Positions 7,150 to 14,319 of a stretch of 36,262 bases of DNA are shown one piece after another. The DNA lies in contig NZ_DASYHS010000268.1 in assembly GCF_035998295.1 (NCBI RefSeq), forward strand, positions 1 through 36,262, given 5' to 3'. Numbering within the stretch: the first letter of the stretch is position 1; the number at the start of each line of letters is the position of its first letter. The notes below the pieces were generated by a model. That model was not told the DNA's origin. It searched no databases and was given only the letters and a program-made list of their open reading frames with translations. The position numbers were made by a program, and so were the translations under genes. This DNA comes from DASYHS01 sp035998295. Its GTDB lineage: Bacteria; Pseudomonadota; Alphaproteobacteria; Azospirillales; Azospirillaceae.

Positions 7150-7727
7150 TCTCCCTCAGTATAACCACCAACGGCTCGGGTAGAAGCGCAAGCCGCTTCG
7201 CCCCGGGGAAGTCCTGGCGGCGGCTCACGGGCCCGACTTCCGGACCGATCATCTATGTTCCGCCGCGATGCGGTGGTCCATGGACCGCCTCCGCACGCCC
7301 ATTTCACAGTTAATGACGCGTTAATATTGTTGACTACGAGGGTGCACGGAGAATTTTCATACGGAAATCTTAAGTCAAGAAAAGATAACTTTAGTCATCA
7401 AGAGACTATAGGTCGGTCATAGACCGCACTTGCGGCAAAATTGGGCTGGAGATATCCCGCATCTGGTGTTATGACTGGCTCAGTCGGGACAGCCCGGCCG
7501 CCCATTGGATTATCTACCACCGGGCCGGTCTTTGGGCATATGCCCATTGCGTACCGAAAATACACCGTAAGGAAGATACACGGACGCGCGATACCGGAGT
7601 ATGCTCACCCGAAAGAGAAAAGGGACGTCAAGTTCCAGTCGCTACAAGACGGTATCCGTAGTCAACGCGAAGCGGCCAACCGGGGCACATAAGAACAAAA
7701 CCTAGCCTTTAAGCGCGGGAGCGGATA
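7150..7727. other. Long A+T-richer intergenic region upstream of LuxR regulator 1
   Basis: These 578 bases are visibly richer in A and T than the surroundings, most clearly at 7310-7400. An 83-codon frame at 7441-7692 has a poor start and unlike codon use, so I do not call it. Sites that stand out are an inverted repeat CGGTC-ATA-GACCG (7414-7426), a perfect 12-base palindrome at 7534-7545, the octamer GCCCATTG occurring twice (7499-7506 and 7542-7549), and TTGACT at 7330-7335 as a possible -35 without a convincing -10. This looks like a complex control region for the 7728 gene. Confidence 0.5.
7534..7545. promoter_or_regulatory. Perfect palindrome GGGCATATGCCC, candidate operator
   Basis: This 12-base perfect dyad lies 183 bases before the start of the LuxR-type regulator at 7728. 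A closely related palindrome, GGGCATGCCC, occurs at 10027-10036, just before the third LuxR-type gene. Shared half-sites GGGCAT/ATGCCC suggest a common DNA-binding protein, perhaps one of these regulators. Nothing in the sequence proves binding. Confidence 0.35.
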
Positions 7728-8420
7728 ATGCAACGTATTGAGACTTTCCTGATCGACTCCAACAAGCTTTTCCGGGAGGGGCTGAAGCGTCTCCTGGAGG
7801 AATCCCCCTTCCAGATCATCGCGGAAGCGGGAAACTTGCGGGAGGGGGTATCGATCGCCGAAGCCGGCCTCAACCCCCAGCTCGTTCTTCTCGACATGGT
7901 GAACGGCGGCGAGGATGAAGCCGAAGCGATGCGGCGTCTGCGGGGGCTTCTGCCGGATGCGAGGATTGTCGTCCTGACGACCGACCTGTGCACGCGCCGG
8001 CTCGCCAACGCACTCGAAGCGGGGGCGGACGGCTATCTGATGAAGGATCTTTCGGCCGACGCCCTGGCGCAGTCGCTGCGGCTGGTCATGATGGGCGAGA
8101 AGGTCTTCCCGACCCATCTCGCGGCGCTTCTCATCAGCGGCCGGATGAACGGCAACGGCCTCGAGATGCCGGTGTCGCGCAAGGGGCTGTCGCAGCGCGA
8201 AGTTCAGATCCTGCGCTGCCTGCTCAACGGCGACAGCAACAAGATGATCGCCAATCACCTGAACATCACCGAAGCCACGGTGAAGGTCCACCTCAAGAGC
8301 CTGCTGCGCAAGATCAACGCGTCGAATCGCACGCAGGCCGCGATCTGGGCGCTCAACAACGGCATCGGCGGCGAAGCGGGCGCCGCCGGCAACAGCCCTG
8401 TCGCCGCGTCCATCGCCTGA
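7728..8420 (+). CDS. LuxR/NarL-family response regulator (orphan)
   Basis: This 230-residue regulator has an N-terminal receiver domain (about 1-125). It contains acidic Asp10, the phospho-acceptor Asp56 in LVLLDMVNG, Thr84 and Lys106 (YLMKD). The second acidic residue of the usual DD pair is Ser11. A C-terminal LuxR helix-turn-helix (about 150-215) runs LSQREVQILRCLLNG, then SNKMIANHLNITEATVKVH and LRKINASNRTQA. It should bind DNA and change transcription on phosphorylation. The ATG at 7728 follows GGGAG with good spacing. No histidine kinase is nearby. It is convergent with the next LuxR-type gene and has a very long upstream region. Control of the neighbouring polysaccharide genes is plausible but inferred. 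Confidence 0.9.
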   Translation: MQRIETFLIDSNKLFREGLKRLLEESPFQIIAEAGNLREGVSIAEAGLNPQLVLLDMVNGGEDEAEAMRRLRGLLPDARIVVLTTDLCTRRLANALEAGADGYLMKDLSADALAQSLRLVMMGEKVFPTHLAALLISGRMNGNGLEMPVSRKGLSQREVQILRCLLNGDSNKMIANHLNITEATVKVHLKSLLRKINASNRTQAAIWALNNGIGGEAGAAGNSPVAASIA

Positions 8421-8436
8421 ACATGCGAGCGCCGTT

Positions 8437-8468
8437 CCGGGATGCCGCTCCGTCGGGGCGGTTCCCGG
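8437..8468. terminator. Bidirectional hairpin between convergent regulator genes
   Basis: Outer arms CCGGGA (8437-8442) and TCCCGG (8463-8468) enclose inner arms CCGCTCC (8445-8451) and GGGGCGG (8455-8461), which pair with one G-T wobble around a GTC loop. Its position between two converging genes (ends at 8420 and 8534) fits a shared terminator, although there is no long T-tract. Confidence 0.55.
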
Positions 8469-8533
8469 GGCGGTCCTCCCCCGATCCCCGACCTCCGGTC
8501 AGGTTCCCGAGCCAGGCCCGTCAGCCGGCCCGG

Positions 8534-9199
8534 TCATGCCTCCGAACGACGGATTTCCGCGAGTGTACCGGCACGGGCCGGCGCCAGCGCCGCCTGCTGG
8601 CGGGCGGCAAAAACCCCTGCCTCGGTCCGGTTCCGGAAATGAAGCTTCGACAGCACGCTCCGGACCATCGACTTGACGACCGCCTCCGACAGGTCCAGCC
8701 GGTCGGCGATGGTCCTGTTGTTCAGGCCCTGCCCCAGCAGGAGCAGCGTCTGATATTCGGGATCGGAGAGGCGAGGAAGGAGACTGAGCCTGATCTCGTC
8801 CACGCCGAGATGGGATAGGAACTGCTTGGGCATGAGGCAGTGGCCCTCAAGGCCCAGGTCGATCAGCTCGTTGATCCTGTCGGCGTTGATGTCCTCGAAC
8901 AGCCAAGCGTCGGCGAAGGCGAGAATATGCGCCGCGTCGAGAAGTTCTCGACTGCTGAGAACGACGATGATCCGGCTCTTGCGCGACAGCCGGAGGTAGA
9001 CCATCGGTTCGTTTTCGCGCAACGAAGCAAACTGCTGAACCCCGATCAGTATGGCGTCGGGCGTCAGATTGCTTTGGTTCAGTTCCGTTATGTCGCGAAA
9101 TACGGTGATACGATACCTACCAGCCTGCTCGAGGTTCGAGATCAATCTGCTGGCGACGTCGTCGTCACCGACGACCAGGCATACATGCATCTGAGTCAC
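8534..9199 (-). CDS. LuxR-type transcription factor with degenerate receiver domain
   Basis: The protein has about 221 residues from GTG 9199. The N-terminal half folds like a receiver (HVCLVVGDDDVASRLI, then DAILIGVQQF, IIVVLSS and AWLFEDI). The position of the phospho-acceptor Asp is Gly (LIGVQQ), and the conserved Lys before the last Asp is Glu (LFED). It is therefore unlikely to be switched by phosphotransfer. The C-terminal half is a LuxR helix-turn-helix (LSDPEYQTLLLLGQGLNNR, TIADRLDLSEAVVKSMVRSV). The usual TVKxH of the recognition helix reads VVKSM. The frame is open to an ATG at 9328, but the added residues look non-coding. GTG 9199, preceded by GGTGGA, or ATG 9190 are better starts. 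It is convergent with the 7728 regulator. Confidence 0.8.
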   Translation of the reverse strand: MTQMHVCLVVGDDDVASRLISNLEQAGRYRITVFRDITELNQSNLTPDAILIGVQQFASLRENEPMVYLRLSRKSRIIVVLSSRELLDAAHILAFADAWLFEDINADRINELIDLGLEGHCLMPKQFLSHLGVDEIRLSLLPRLSDPEYQTLLLLGQGLNNRTIADRLDLSEAVVKSMVRSVLSKLHFRNRTEAGVFAARQQAALAPARAGTLAEIRRSEA

Positions 9200-9403
9200 T
9201 GCGTTTCCACCGGGCTTTTCTGTTGGCGTCGAGGCATCAAGGGGGCTCGAGCACGTGTCGTCTGGCCTGAACAGACGCCAGTCGTTCGCGTTCCCTGGCG
9301 GCCGACCGTGAGAACGGTGAACGGACATTGGCGTTCCCGCCGGAACCAGATGATACGGAAAAAGTCGTTCGTAAAACTAACTTCAACATCAGTCTAATTT
9401 TCA

Positions 9404-9424
9404 ATCCTCAGGATCGATCCTCAG
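9404..9424. promoter_or_regulatory. Palindrome and direct repeat, candidate operator
   Basis: A perfect palindrome, AGGATCGATCCT (9410-9421), is overlapped by two copies of ATCCTCAG (9404-9411 and 9417-9424). It lies in the A+T-rich section about 210 bases upstream of the minus-strand regulator start. Spacing of 13 bases between repeat starts is a little more than one helical turn. Binding is not shown. Confidence 0.3.
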
Positions 9425-9750
9425 TAAACTGACCATATATCAATGGTAGTTTGGATCAAATAAGGCAATACGGATATTCTCGTACACGTCGTGGCAATCC
9501 AGACGATTAGAACCCAACCAAACGTACTGTATGCCGGTCGCTCTGATTATGCGCCCGTCGAGAAGGATTACCCGCAGACGAGCCCGAGTAGAGGCAGCTA
9601 ATCCGAAATTACATGATGAACCAGCGGAACCAATTCCGTTATCAACGGCTGGGCGAGGTTCAGGGGGGAAATACAAAGGAGGCGATCGGGGCGATCGCCC
9701 TGGTTTCCATGATTCTATGTAGAAGAAGGTCGTCGCGCACTGCATCTCTA

Positions 9751-9779
9751 TGGGACCGGCGCGGATCAGAGGGTATAAT
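9751..9779 (+). promoter_or_regulatory. Possible sigma-70-like promoter for the 10066 regulator
   Basis: A perfect -10 hexamer TATAAT stands at 9774-9779. With a 17-base spacer the -35 would be TGGGAC (9751-9756), a poor match to TTGACA. If used, it would give a leader of about 280 bases before the ATG at 10066. Confidence 0.35.
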
Positions 9780-9868
9780 ACGGACGCGGATCGGAAGCCG
9801 GCGGCCACGCGGTATGCCTGGACAAGCCCTCCGATCCCGGAGATGCACGCGGGAGAATGTCCGAACAT

Positions 9869-9941
9869 GGCGGATTTCCGCCTTTGCCGCCTCGGCGGCC
9901 GTCCCGAACGGTGGCGAGGGCACCGCCTTCGCGGTGCCTCG
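9869..9941 (+). repeat. Three consecutive inverted repeats in the leader
   Basis: GGCGGA-TT-TCCGCC (9869-9882), GCCGCC-TC-GGCGGC (9886-9899) and a longer hairpin at 9915-9941 follow one another. In the last, GGCACCGC (9919-9926) pairs with GCGGTGCC (9931-9938) around CTTC and is extended by CGA/TCG past one bulged G. The first two have very short loops as RNA and could instead act as DNA dyads. The third is a stable RNA hairpin. Confidence 0.45.
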
Positions 9942-10014
9942 CGTCGCAGAACCTACCGCGGTCGGCTTGGATTTAGGGGAGATATCGAGGTATGTCTTGT
10001 ATATTGGGGCCGGT

Positions 10015-10045
10015 CGACGGCCGACGGGGCATGCCCTGGCCGTCG
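10015..10045 (+). promoter_or_regulatory. Hairpin containing GGGCATGCCC just upstream of the ribosome site
   Basis: Arms CGACGGCC (10015-10022) and GGCCGTCG (10038-10045) flank the palindrome GGGCATGCCC (10027-10036). The structure ends 20 bases before ATG 10066, near the ribosome site region GGGGCGGTGAG. It could be a DNA operator related to the palindrome at 7534-7545 or an RNA hairpin that affects translation. The sequence alone does not decide. Confidence 0.4.
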
Positions 10046-10065
10046 GAGCAACATGGGGCGGTGAG

Positions 10066-10713
10066 ATGAGGATTCTGATCGGTGACGACCATCTGCTGTT
10101 CCGTGAGGGGCTGCGCCGGTTGCTCGAGCAGCTCGGCGCGGACAACAGCTTCGCCGACGCGAGCACGTTCGACGAGGTCCTCGCGATGGTCGAAGCCGGC
10201 GAGGTGTTCGACCTGATCCTGATCGACTTGCAGATGCCGGGCTGGCCCGGCTTCTCCGGCATCGAGCAGCTCTGCGGCACCGTCCCCGACACGCCGGTCG
10301 TCGTCGTTTCCGCCTCGGAAAGCCAGGGCGACGTACGGGCCTCGCTGGATGCCGGAGCTTCCGGATACATCCCGAAGTCGTCGAGCGTGAAGATCATGCT
10401 CAGCGCCCTCCACCTCGTTCTCGCCGGCGGGATCTACCTGCCGCCCTCGGTGATCGGCGCGGATACGGCGGCGGCCACCACCGCCAACGGTGGTGCCCCC
10501 CAGCGCATCGCGGCGACGGCCCAGCTCCTGACGCAACGCCAGTGGGAGGTGCTGAGCTGCCTGCGCGAGGGAAAGTCGAACAAGCAGATCGCGTATGAGC
10601 TCGGCCTGTCCGAGGGAACCGTGAAGATCCACGTCACCGCGATCTTCAAGACGCTCGGCGTCAAGAACCGCACGCAGGCCGTCATCGTCGCCTCGGAACT
10701 GCAGCGTCAGTGA
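10066..10713 (+). CDS. LuxR/NarL-family response regulator (orphan)
   Basis: This 215-residue regulator has a complete receiver domain: Asp7/Asp8 (IGDDHLLFREGL), phospho-acceptor Asp54 in LILIDLQMPG, Ser82 (VVVVSASES) and Lys104 (YIPKS). A C-terminal LuxR helix-turn-helix at about 150-210 reads LTQRQWEVLSCLREGKSNKQ, IAYELGLSEGTVKIH and LGVKNRTQA. All phosphorylation residues are present, unlike in the regulator at 8534. The ATG at 10066 has GGGGCGGTGAG in front. A longer frame open to 9613 is leader sequence. No cognate kinase is nearby. The last codons and stop are copied in a 14-base direct repeat just downstream. Confidence 0.9.
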   Translation: MRILIGDDHLLFREGLRRLLEQLGADNSFADASTFDEVLAMVEAGEVFDLILIDLQMPGWPGFSGIEQLCGTVPDTPVVVVSASESQGDVRASLDAGASGYIPKSSSVKIMLSALHLVLAGGIYLPPSVIGADTAAATTANGGAPQRIAATAQLLTQRQWEVLSCLREGKSNKQIAYELGLSEGTVKIHVTAIFKTLGVKNRTQAVIVASELQRQ

Positions 10714-10737
10714 CACCAGACGAGCAGCGTCAGTGAC
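10701..10737 (+). repeat. Direct repeat of the gene's 3' end
   Basis: GCAGCGTCAGTGAC occurs at 10701-10714, spanning the stop codon of the 10066 regulator, and again at 10724-10737. The 23-base period suggests a small tandem duplication that copied the stop codon region. Confidence 0.7.
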
Positions 10738-10739
10738 GC

Positions 10740-10757
10740 GCCGGAGACGGCTCCGGC
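10740..10757 (+). terminator. Terminator-like hairpin
   Basis: GCCGGAG (10740-10746) and CTCCGGC (10751-10757) pair around ACGG and are followed by CCAGTTTGCTTG. It ends the regulator transcript before the yfgM-like/bamB/der genes, which start 95 bases later. Confidence 0.6.
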
Positions 10758-10851
10758 CCAGTTTGCTTGACCTTGGCAGGGGCCTCTGGTATCCGGCCCC
10801 ACCCGAAACACTTTGGACCGGCCCCTGCGACATGGTGCCGGCTGCTGTGCG

Positions 10852-11511
10852 ATGAGCGACATCTTCCGCGAGGTCGACGAGGAACTCCGCCGCGACAAGT
10901 TCGCGAAGCTTTGGAAGCGGTATGGGAGCATCGTCGTTACCGCTGCCATCGCGGTCGTCGCGATAACCGCAGGCGTCGTCGCCTGGAACAACTGGCGCCA
11001 AGCGAACGCTGAGGCGGAAACGGCCCGGCTGGTGGCGGCGCTGCAGCCGCCGGGCGACGAGGCCGCCTCGCAGGCGCAGGTCACGGTCGCGGATCGGCTC
11101 GCGGCGTTCGCCGGGGATGCCGATGCCGACCGTGCCCTGCTCGCGCGGTTCCGGGAGGCGGCGCTGCGCACCGAGGCCGGGCAACGGGAGGAAGCCCTCC
11201 TGATCTATGATGCGCTCGCATCGTCGAGCGGCGACCCGACCTATCGCGACCTCGCGATCCTGCTGGGGGTCCTGCATCGGGTCGGCGAGGGCGACCCGGC
11301 GGAGCTGCGTGCGCGCCTTCAGCCGCTTACCACACCGTCCGGAGCCTGGAGGCACACGGCCCGCGAGATCGATGCGATCCTTGCCGTCCAGGCCGGTGAC
11401 CGGGCGACGGCGGCCGCGCTGTTCGAAGAGCTGTCGGCCGATCCGAGCGCACCTCCGAGCCTGCGCGAGCGGGCGTCCGAACTGGCCAGCGTCTACGCCG
11501 AGGAACAATGA
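10852..11511 (+). CDS. YfgM-like tetratricopeptide membrane protein
   Basis: This 219-residue protein has a short cytoplasmic N-terminus (MSDIFREVDEELRRDKFAKL) and one membrane segment at about residues 25-46 (VVTAAIAVVAITAGVVAW). A helical, Ala/Leu-rich periplasmic part with TPR-like repeats follows (EALLIYDALASSS, then TAAALFEELSADPSAP). This is the PF09976/YfgM arrangement. YfgM is a Sec-associated inner-membrane protein that works with periplasmic folding factors, and in many proteobacteria it precedes bamB and der as it does here. The chosen ATG at 10852 starts with the family's typical N-terminus. An upstream ATG at 10813 adds sequence unlike the family. Its stop overlaps the bamB start (ATGA). 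Confidence 0.85.
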   Translation: MSDIFREVDEELRRDKFAKLWKRYGSIVVTAAIAVVAITAGVVAWNNWRQANAEAETARLVAALQPPGDEAASQAQVTVADRLAAFAGDADADRALLARFREAALRTEAGQREEALLIYDALASSSGDPTYRDLAILLGVLHRVGEGDPAELRARLQPLTTPSGAWRHTAREIDAILAVQAGDRATAAALFEELSADPSAPPSLRERASELASVYAEEQ

Positions 11512-12848
11512 CGAACCGTCCAGGGACCATGATCCGGCACCTCGTGCTGGGAGCTTCCCTCGGCCTCGCACTGTCGGGCTGCGGGACCGACGGCTGGTTC
11601 GGGGACAGCGAGCCTCCGCCGCTGCCCGGAGAGCGCATATCCGTCCTGCAGATGGATCGCCGGATCGAACCCGATCCCGACGTCAGCGGCGTTCCCGTGA
11701 CCTTGCCTGCCGCCACCACGAATGAAGGATGGCCGCAGGCCGGCGGCCGTCCCGGGCACTCCATGGGCCATCTGGCGCTGTCGTCCTCTCCGCGGGAAGC
11801 CTGGCGGCGCTCCGTCGGGGAGGGGTCGAGCAGCACGCGCCGGCTGACCGCACCGCCGATCGTGGTGCAAGGCCGCATCTACGCCATGGACGCCGACCAC
11901 GACGTGGCGGCCTTCGACGAAGGCAGCGGTCGGGAGCTGTGGCGTGTCGATCTTCGGCCCGAGAGCGAGCGCGGCGACGCTCTGGGGGGCGGGCTCGGGT
12001 TCGGCGAGGGGATCCTGTTCGCCACGACCGGCTTCGGTGAAGTGGTGGCGCTGGATCCCGCGAGCGGTGCGGTCCGCTGGCGCGCGCGGGCGGGGGTGCC
12101 GTTGCGTGCGGCCCCGACGATCGCCAACGGCCGCGTCTTCGTCGTCTCGGTCGACAACCAGGCATTCGCCTTCGACACGTCCGGCAACCAGCTCTGGTCC
12201 CATACCGGCATCATGGAGACGGCCGGCCTGCTGGGAGCGGCGGCACCGGCGGCGGACGGGTCCGTCGTCGTCGTGCCCTATTCCTCCGGGGAGTTGTTCG
12301 CGCTACGCGTCGAGAACGGCAGCCTGGCGTGGTCCGACAGCCTGGCGGCCATCCGCAGGGTAGGGGCGCTCTCCGGTCTGGCCGACATCCGCGGCATGCC
12401 GGTGATCGATCGCGGGCTCGTCCTCGCCGTCAGCCACAGCGGTCGGATGGCGGCCGTCGACGAGCGAAGCGGCATCCGCGTCTGGGAGAGGGAGATCGGC
12501 GGCACGAACATGCCGTGGGTCGCCGGCGACTACGTCTTCGTGTTGAGCAACGAGGGCGAGGTGGTCGCGATGACGCGCGATGGGGGGCGCGTCCGTTGGG
12601 TCGCGTCGCTTCCCCGCTGGCGGGACCCGAACGACCGTCAGGATGCCATCCTGTGGTCCGGGCCGGTCCTCGCGGGCAACCGGCTGTGGCTCGTCAACAA
12701 CCAGGGCGAACTGGTCGCCCTGTCGCCCGAGGACGGCAGCGTGGTAAGCACGCAGACGCTGGCCGCAGGGGCGCTGATCGCGCCCGTCGTGGCCAACGGT
12801 ACCTTGTATGTCCTGAGCGACGACGGGACGCTGACCGCCATCAGGTAA
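11508..12848 (+). CDS. bamB: Outer-membrane protein assembly factor BamB
   Basis: This is a 446-residue lipoprotein of the BAM complex, which inserts beta-barrel proteins into the outer membrane. The N-terminal signal ends in the lipobox LSGC with Cys25. The rest is an eight-bladed beta-propeller of PQQ-like repeats, seen as recurring GRIYAMDADHDVAAFDEGSG, GEVVALDPASGAVRWRA, GRVFVVSVDNQAFAFD, GRMAAVDERSGIRVWERE and GELVALSPEDGSVV. It is longer than E. coli BamB (about 390) because of a Pro/Glu-rich linker after the lipid anchor. The ATG at 11508 overlaps the yfgM-like stop. ATG 11529, just before IRHLVLG, is an alternative start that keeps the signal peptide. A hairpin follows the stop. Confidence 0.93.
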   Translation: MTNRPGTMIRHLVLGASLGLALSGCGTDGWFGDSEPPPLPGERISVLQMDRRIEPDPDVSGVPVTLPAATTNEGWPQAGGRPGHSMGHLALSSSPREAWRRSVGEGSSSTRRLTAPPIVVQGRIYAMDADHDVAAFDEGSGRELWRVDLRPESERGDALGGGLGFGEGILFATTGFGEVVALDPASGAVRWRARAGVPLRAAPTIANGRVFVVSVDNQAFAFDTSGNQLWSHTGIMETAGLLGAAAPAADGSVVVVPYSSGELFALRVENGSLAWSDSLAAIRRVGALSGLADIRGMPVIDRGLVLAVSHSGRMAAVDERSGIRVWEREIGGTNMPWVAGDYVFVLSNEGEVVAMTRDGGRVRWVASLPRWRDPNDRQDAILWSGPVLAGNRLWLVNNQGELVALSPEDGSVVSTQTLAAGALIAPVVANGTLYVLSDDGTLTAIR

Positions 12849-12849
12849 G

Positions 12850-12870
12850 GTGCCGGACGGCCGGCACTTT
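12850..12870 (+). terminator. Hairpin after bamB
   Basis: GTGCCGG (12850-12856) and CCGGCAC (12861-12867) pair around ACGG and are followed by TTT. The short T-run suggests partial termination between bamB and der, which are on the same strand. Confidence 0.55.
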
Positions 12871-12908
12871 GCGACTCCGGAACAGCGGACCGGGAACGGC
12901 AGGAGCCC

Positions 12909-14294
12909 ATGCCCCTTACTGTAGCCATCATCGGCCGGCCGAACGTCGGCAAGTCGACGCTTTTCAACCGGCTGGCCGGCAAGAAGCTGGCGCTCGTCGA
13001 CGACACGCCGGGTGTCACGCGCGACTGGCGCGCCGCTCCGGCCAAGCTCGGCGGCATCGACTTGACCGTCATCGACACGGCCGGGCTCGAGGAGGCGTTC
13101 GACGGCAGCCTGGAAGCGCGCATGCGGCGGCAGACCGAGCGTGCGATCGAGCGGGCGGACGTCGCTCTCCTGCTCATCGACGCCCGGGCGGGCGTCACGC
13201 CGCTGGACCGTCACTTCGCCGCCTGGCTGCGCAAAGGGCGCACGCCGGTGATCCTGGTCGCGAACAAGGCCGAGGGCCGGGCCGGCGACGCCGGCCTGTT
13301 CGAGGCGTTCGAACTCGGCCTAGGTGATCCGGTCCCGATCTCGGCAGAGCACGGCGAGGGCTTGGCCGACCTCGTCGAGGCGCTGCTGCCGCACCTTCAT
13401 GACGAGGAAGAGGAAGAACCGCGGGAGGACGAGGCGGCCGGTGGCGAAGCCGCCGCGGAGGAGGAGGAGGCGCCGACCCCGGAGCGCCCGCTCCAGCTCG
13501 CGATCGTGGGCCGGCCGAATGTCGGCAAGTCGACGCTGCTGAACAGCCTGGTGCGCGAGGAGCGTGTCCTCACCGGCCCGGAGGCCGGGATGACCCGGGA
13601 TGCCATCTCGGTCGACTGGACCTACGAGGGAACGTCGATGCGGCTCGTCGATACGGCAGGGCTGCGCCGGAAGGCCCGGATCGACGAGAAGCTCGAGAAG
13701 CTCGCGGTCGCGGACGCCCTGCGCGTCATACGCCTCGCCCATGTCGTCGTTCTCGTCGTCGACGCGGAGGCGATCCTGGACCGGCAGGACCTCACCATCG
13801 CGCGCCTGGTGATCGACGAGGGCCGGGCCCTCGTGATCGCCGTCAACAAATGGGACGCGGTCGCCGACCGCGCCGCCGCGCTGCAGCAGATCGACGACAA
13901 GCTCCAGGCTCAGCTTCCGCAGGTCCGCGGCGTCCCCGTCGTCACGATCTCGGCCCTGAAGGGGCAACGCCTGGACGGTCTCCTCGACGCGGTGCTCGGC
14001 GCCTACCGGACCTGGAACAGGCGCATCCCGACCGCCCAGCTGAACCGGTGGCTGCCCCTGGCGGTCGACCGGCACCCGCCGCCGGCGGTCGAGGGACGCC
14101 GGATCAAGATCCGCTACATGACCCAGATCAAGGCCCGTCCGCCGACCTTCGCGCTGTGGGTCAGCAAGCCGCTCGACCTGCCGGAGACCTATCTGCGCTA
14201 TCTCGTCAGCGGCCTGCGCGAGGATTTCGACCTGCCGGGCGTGCCGGTCCGCATGCTCGTGCGCAAGGGACGCAATCCCTACGCCCAGGACTAG
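12909..14294 (+). CDS. der: Ribosome biogenesis GTPase Der (EngA)
   Basis: This 461-residue double-GTPase is needed for 50S ribosome maturation. Both P-loops read GRPNVGKS, at residues 9-16 and 201-208. Each domain has its G3 motif (DTAGL) and G4 motif: NKAE at 119-122, a common variant of NKxD in alphaproteobacteria, and NKWD in the second. The KH-like C-terminal domain includes RIKIRYMTQIKARPPTFALW. A strongly acidic linker at about 165-190 (repeated Glu) joins the two G domains. AGGAG lies just before the ATG. It is convergent with the SDR gene on the minus strand and shares a hairpin with it. Confidence 0.96.
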   Translation: MPLTVAIIGRPNVGKSTLFNRLAGKKLALVDDTPGVTRDWRAAPAKLGGIDLTVIDTAGLEEAFDGSLEARMRRQTERAIERADVALLLIDARAGVTPLDRHFAAWLRKGRTPVILVANKAEGRAGDAGLFEAFELGLGDPVPISAEHGEGLADLVEALLPHLHDEEEEEPREDEAAGGEAAAEEEEAPTPERPLQLAIVGRPNVGKSTLLNSLVREERVLTGPEAGMTRDAISVDWTYEGTSMRLVDTAGLRRKARIDEKLEKLAVADALRVIRLAHVVVLVVDAEAILDRQDLTIARLVIDEGRALVIAVNKWDAVADRAAALQQIDDKLQAQLPQVRGVPVVTISALKGQRLDGLLDAVLGAYRTWNRRIPTAQLNRWLPLAVDRHPPPAVEGRRIKIRYMTQIKARPPTFALWVSKPLDLPETYLRYLVSGLREDFDLPGVPVRMLVRKGRNPYAQD

Positions 14295-14319
14295 GCCCGG
14301 TAGCGAGATCCCGGGCGTT
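14295..14319. terminator. Hairpin between convergent der and SDR genes
   Basis: GCCCGG (14295-14300) and CCGGGC (14311-14316) form a 6-bp stem with a 10-base loop, followed by GTT. It starts one base after the der stop codon and can serve both strands. Confidence 0.5.

Larger units (their letters stand above)
9200..10065. other. Long intergenic region between divergent LuxR-type genes
   Basis: These 866 bases separate the minus-strand regulator from the plus-strand regulator at 10066. The centre (about 9360-9620) is clearly richer in A and T. Open frames exist (9440-9868 minus, 9531-9722 plus), but neither has a family match, a ribosome site or codon use like the neighbours. The region carries a palindrome at 9410-9421, a TATAAT at 9774-9779, and four inverted repeats between 9869 and 10045. 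It is best read as two promoters plus a long structured leader for the 10066 gene. Confidence 0.5.

Noticed and set aside
5558..7252. 564-codon minus-strand frame
   Set aside because: Antisense to the AAA ATPase, whose Walker motifs are unambiguous.
7441..7692. 83-codon frame in the intergenic region
   Set aside because: TTG start, no ribosome site, composition unlike neighbours and no family resemblance.
9440..9868. 142-codon minus-strand frame between the divergent regulators
   Set aside because: No homology recognised, no ribosome site, and codon use unlike the surrounding genes.
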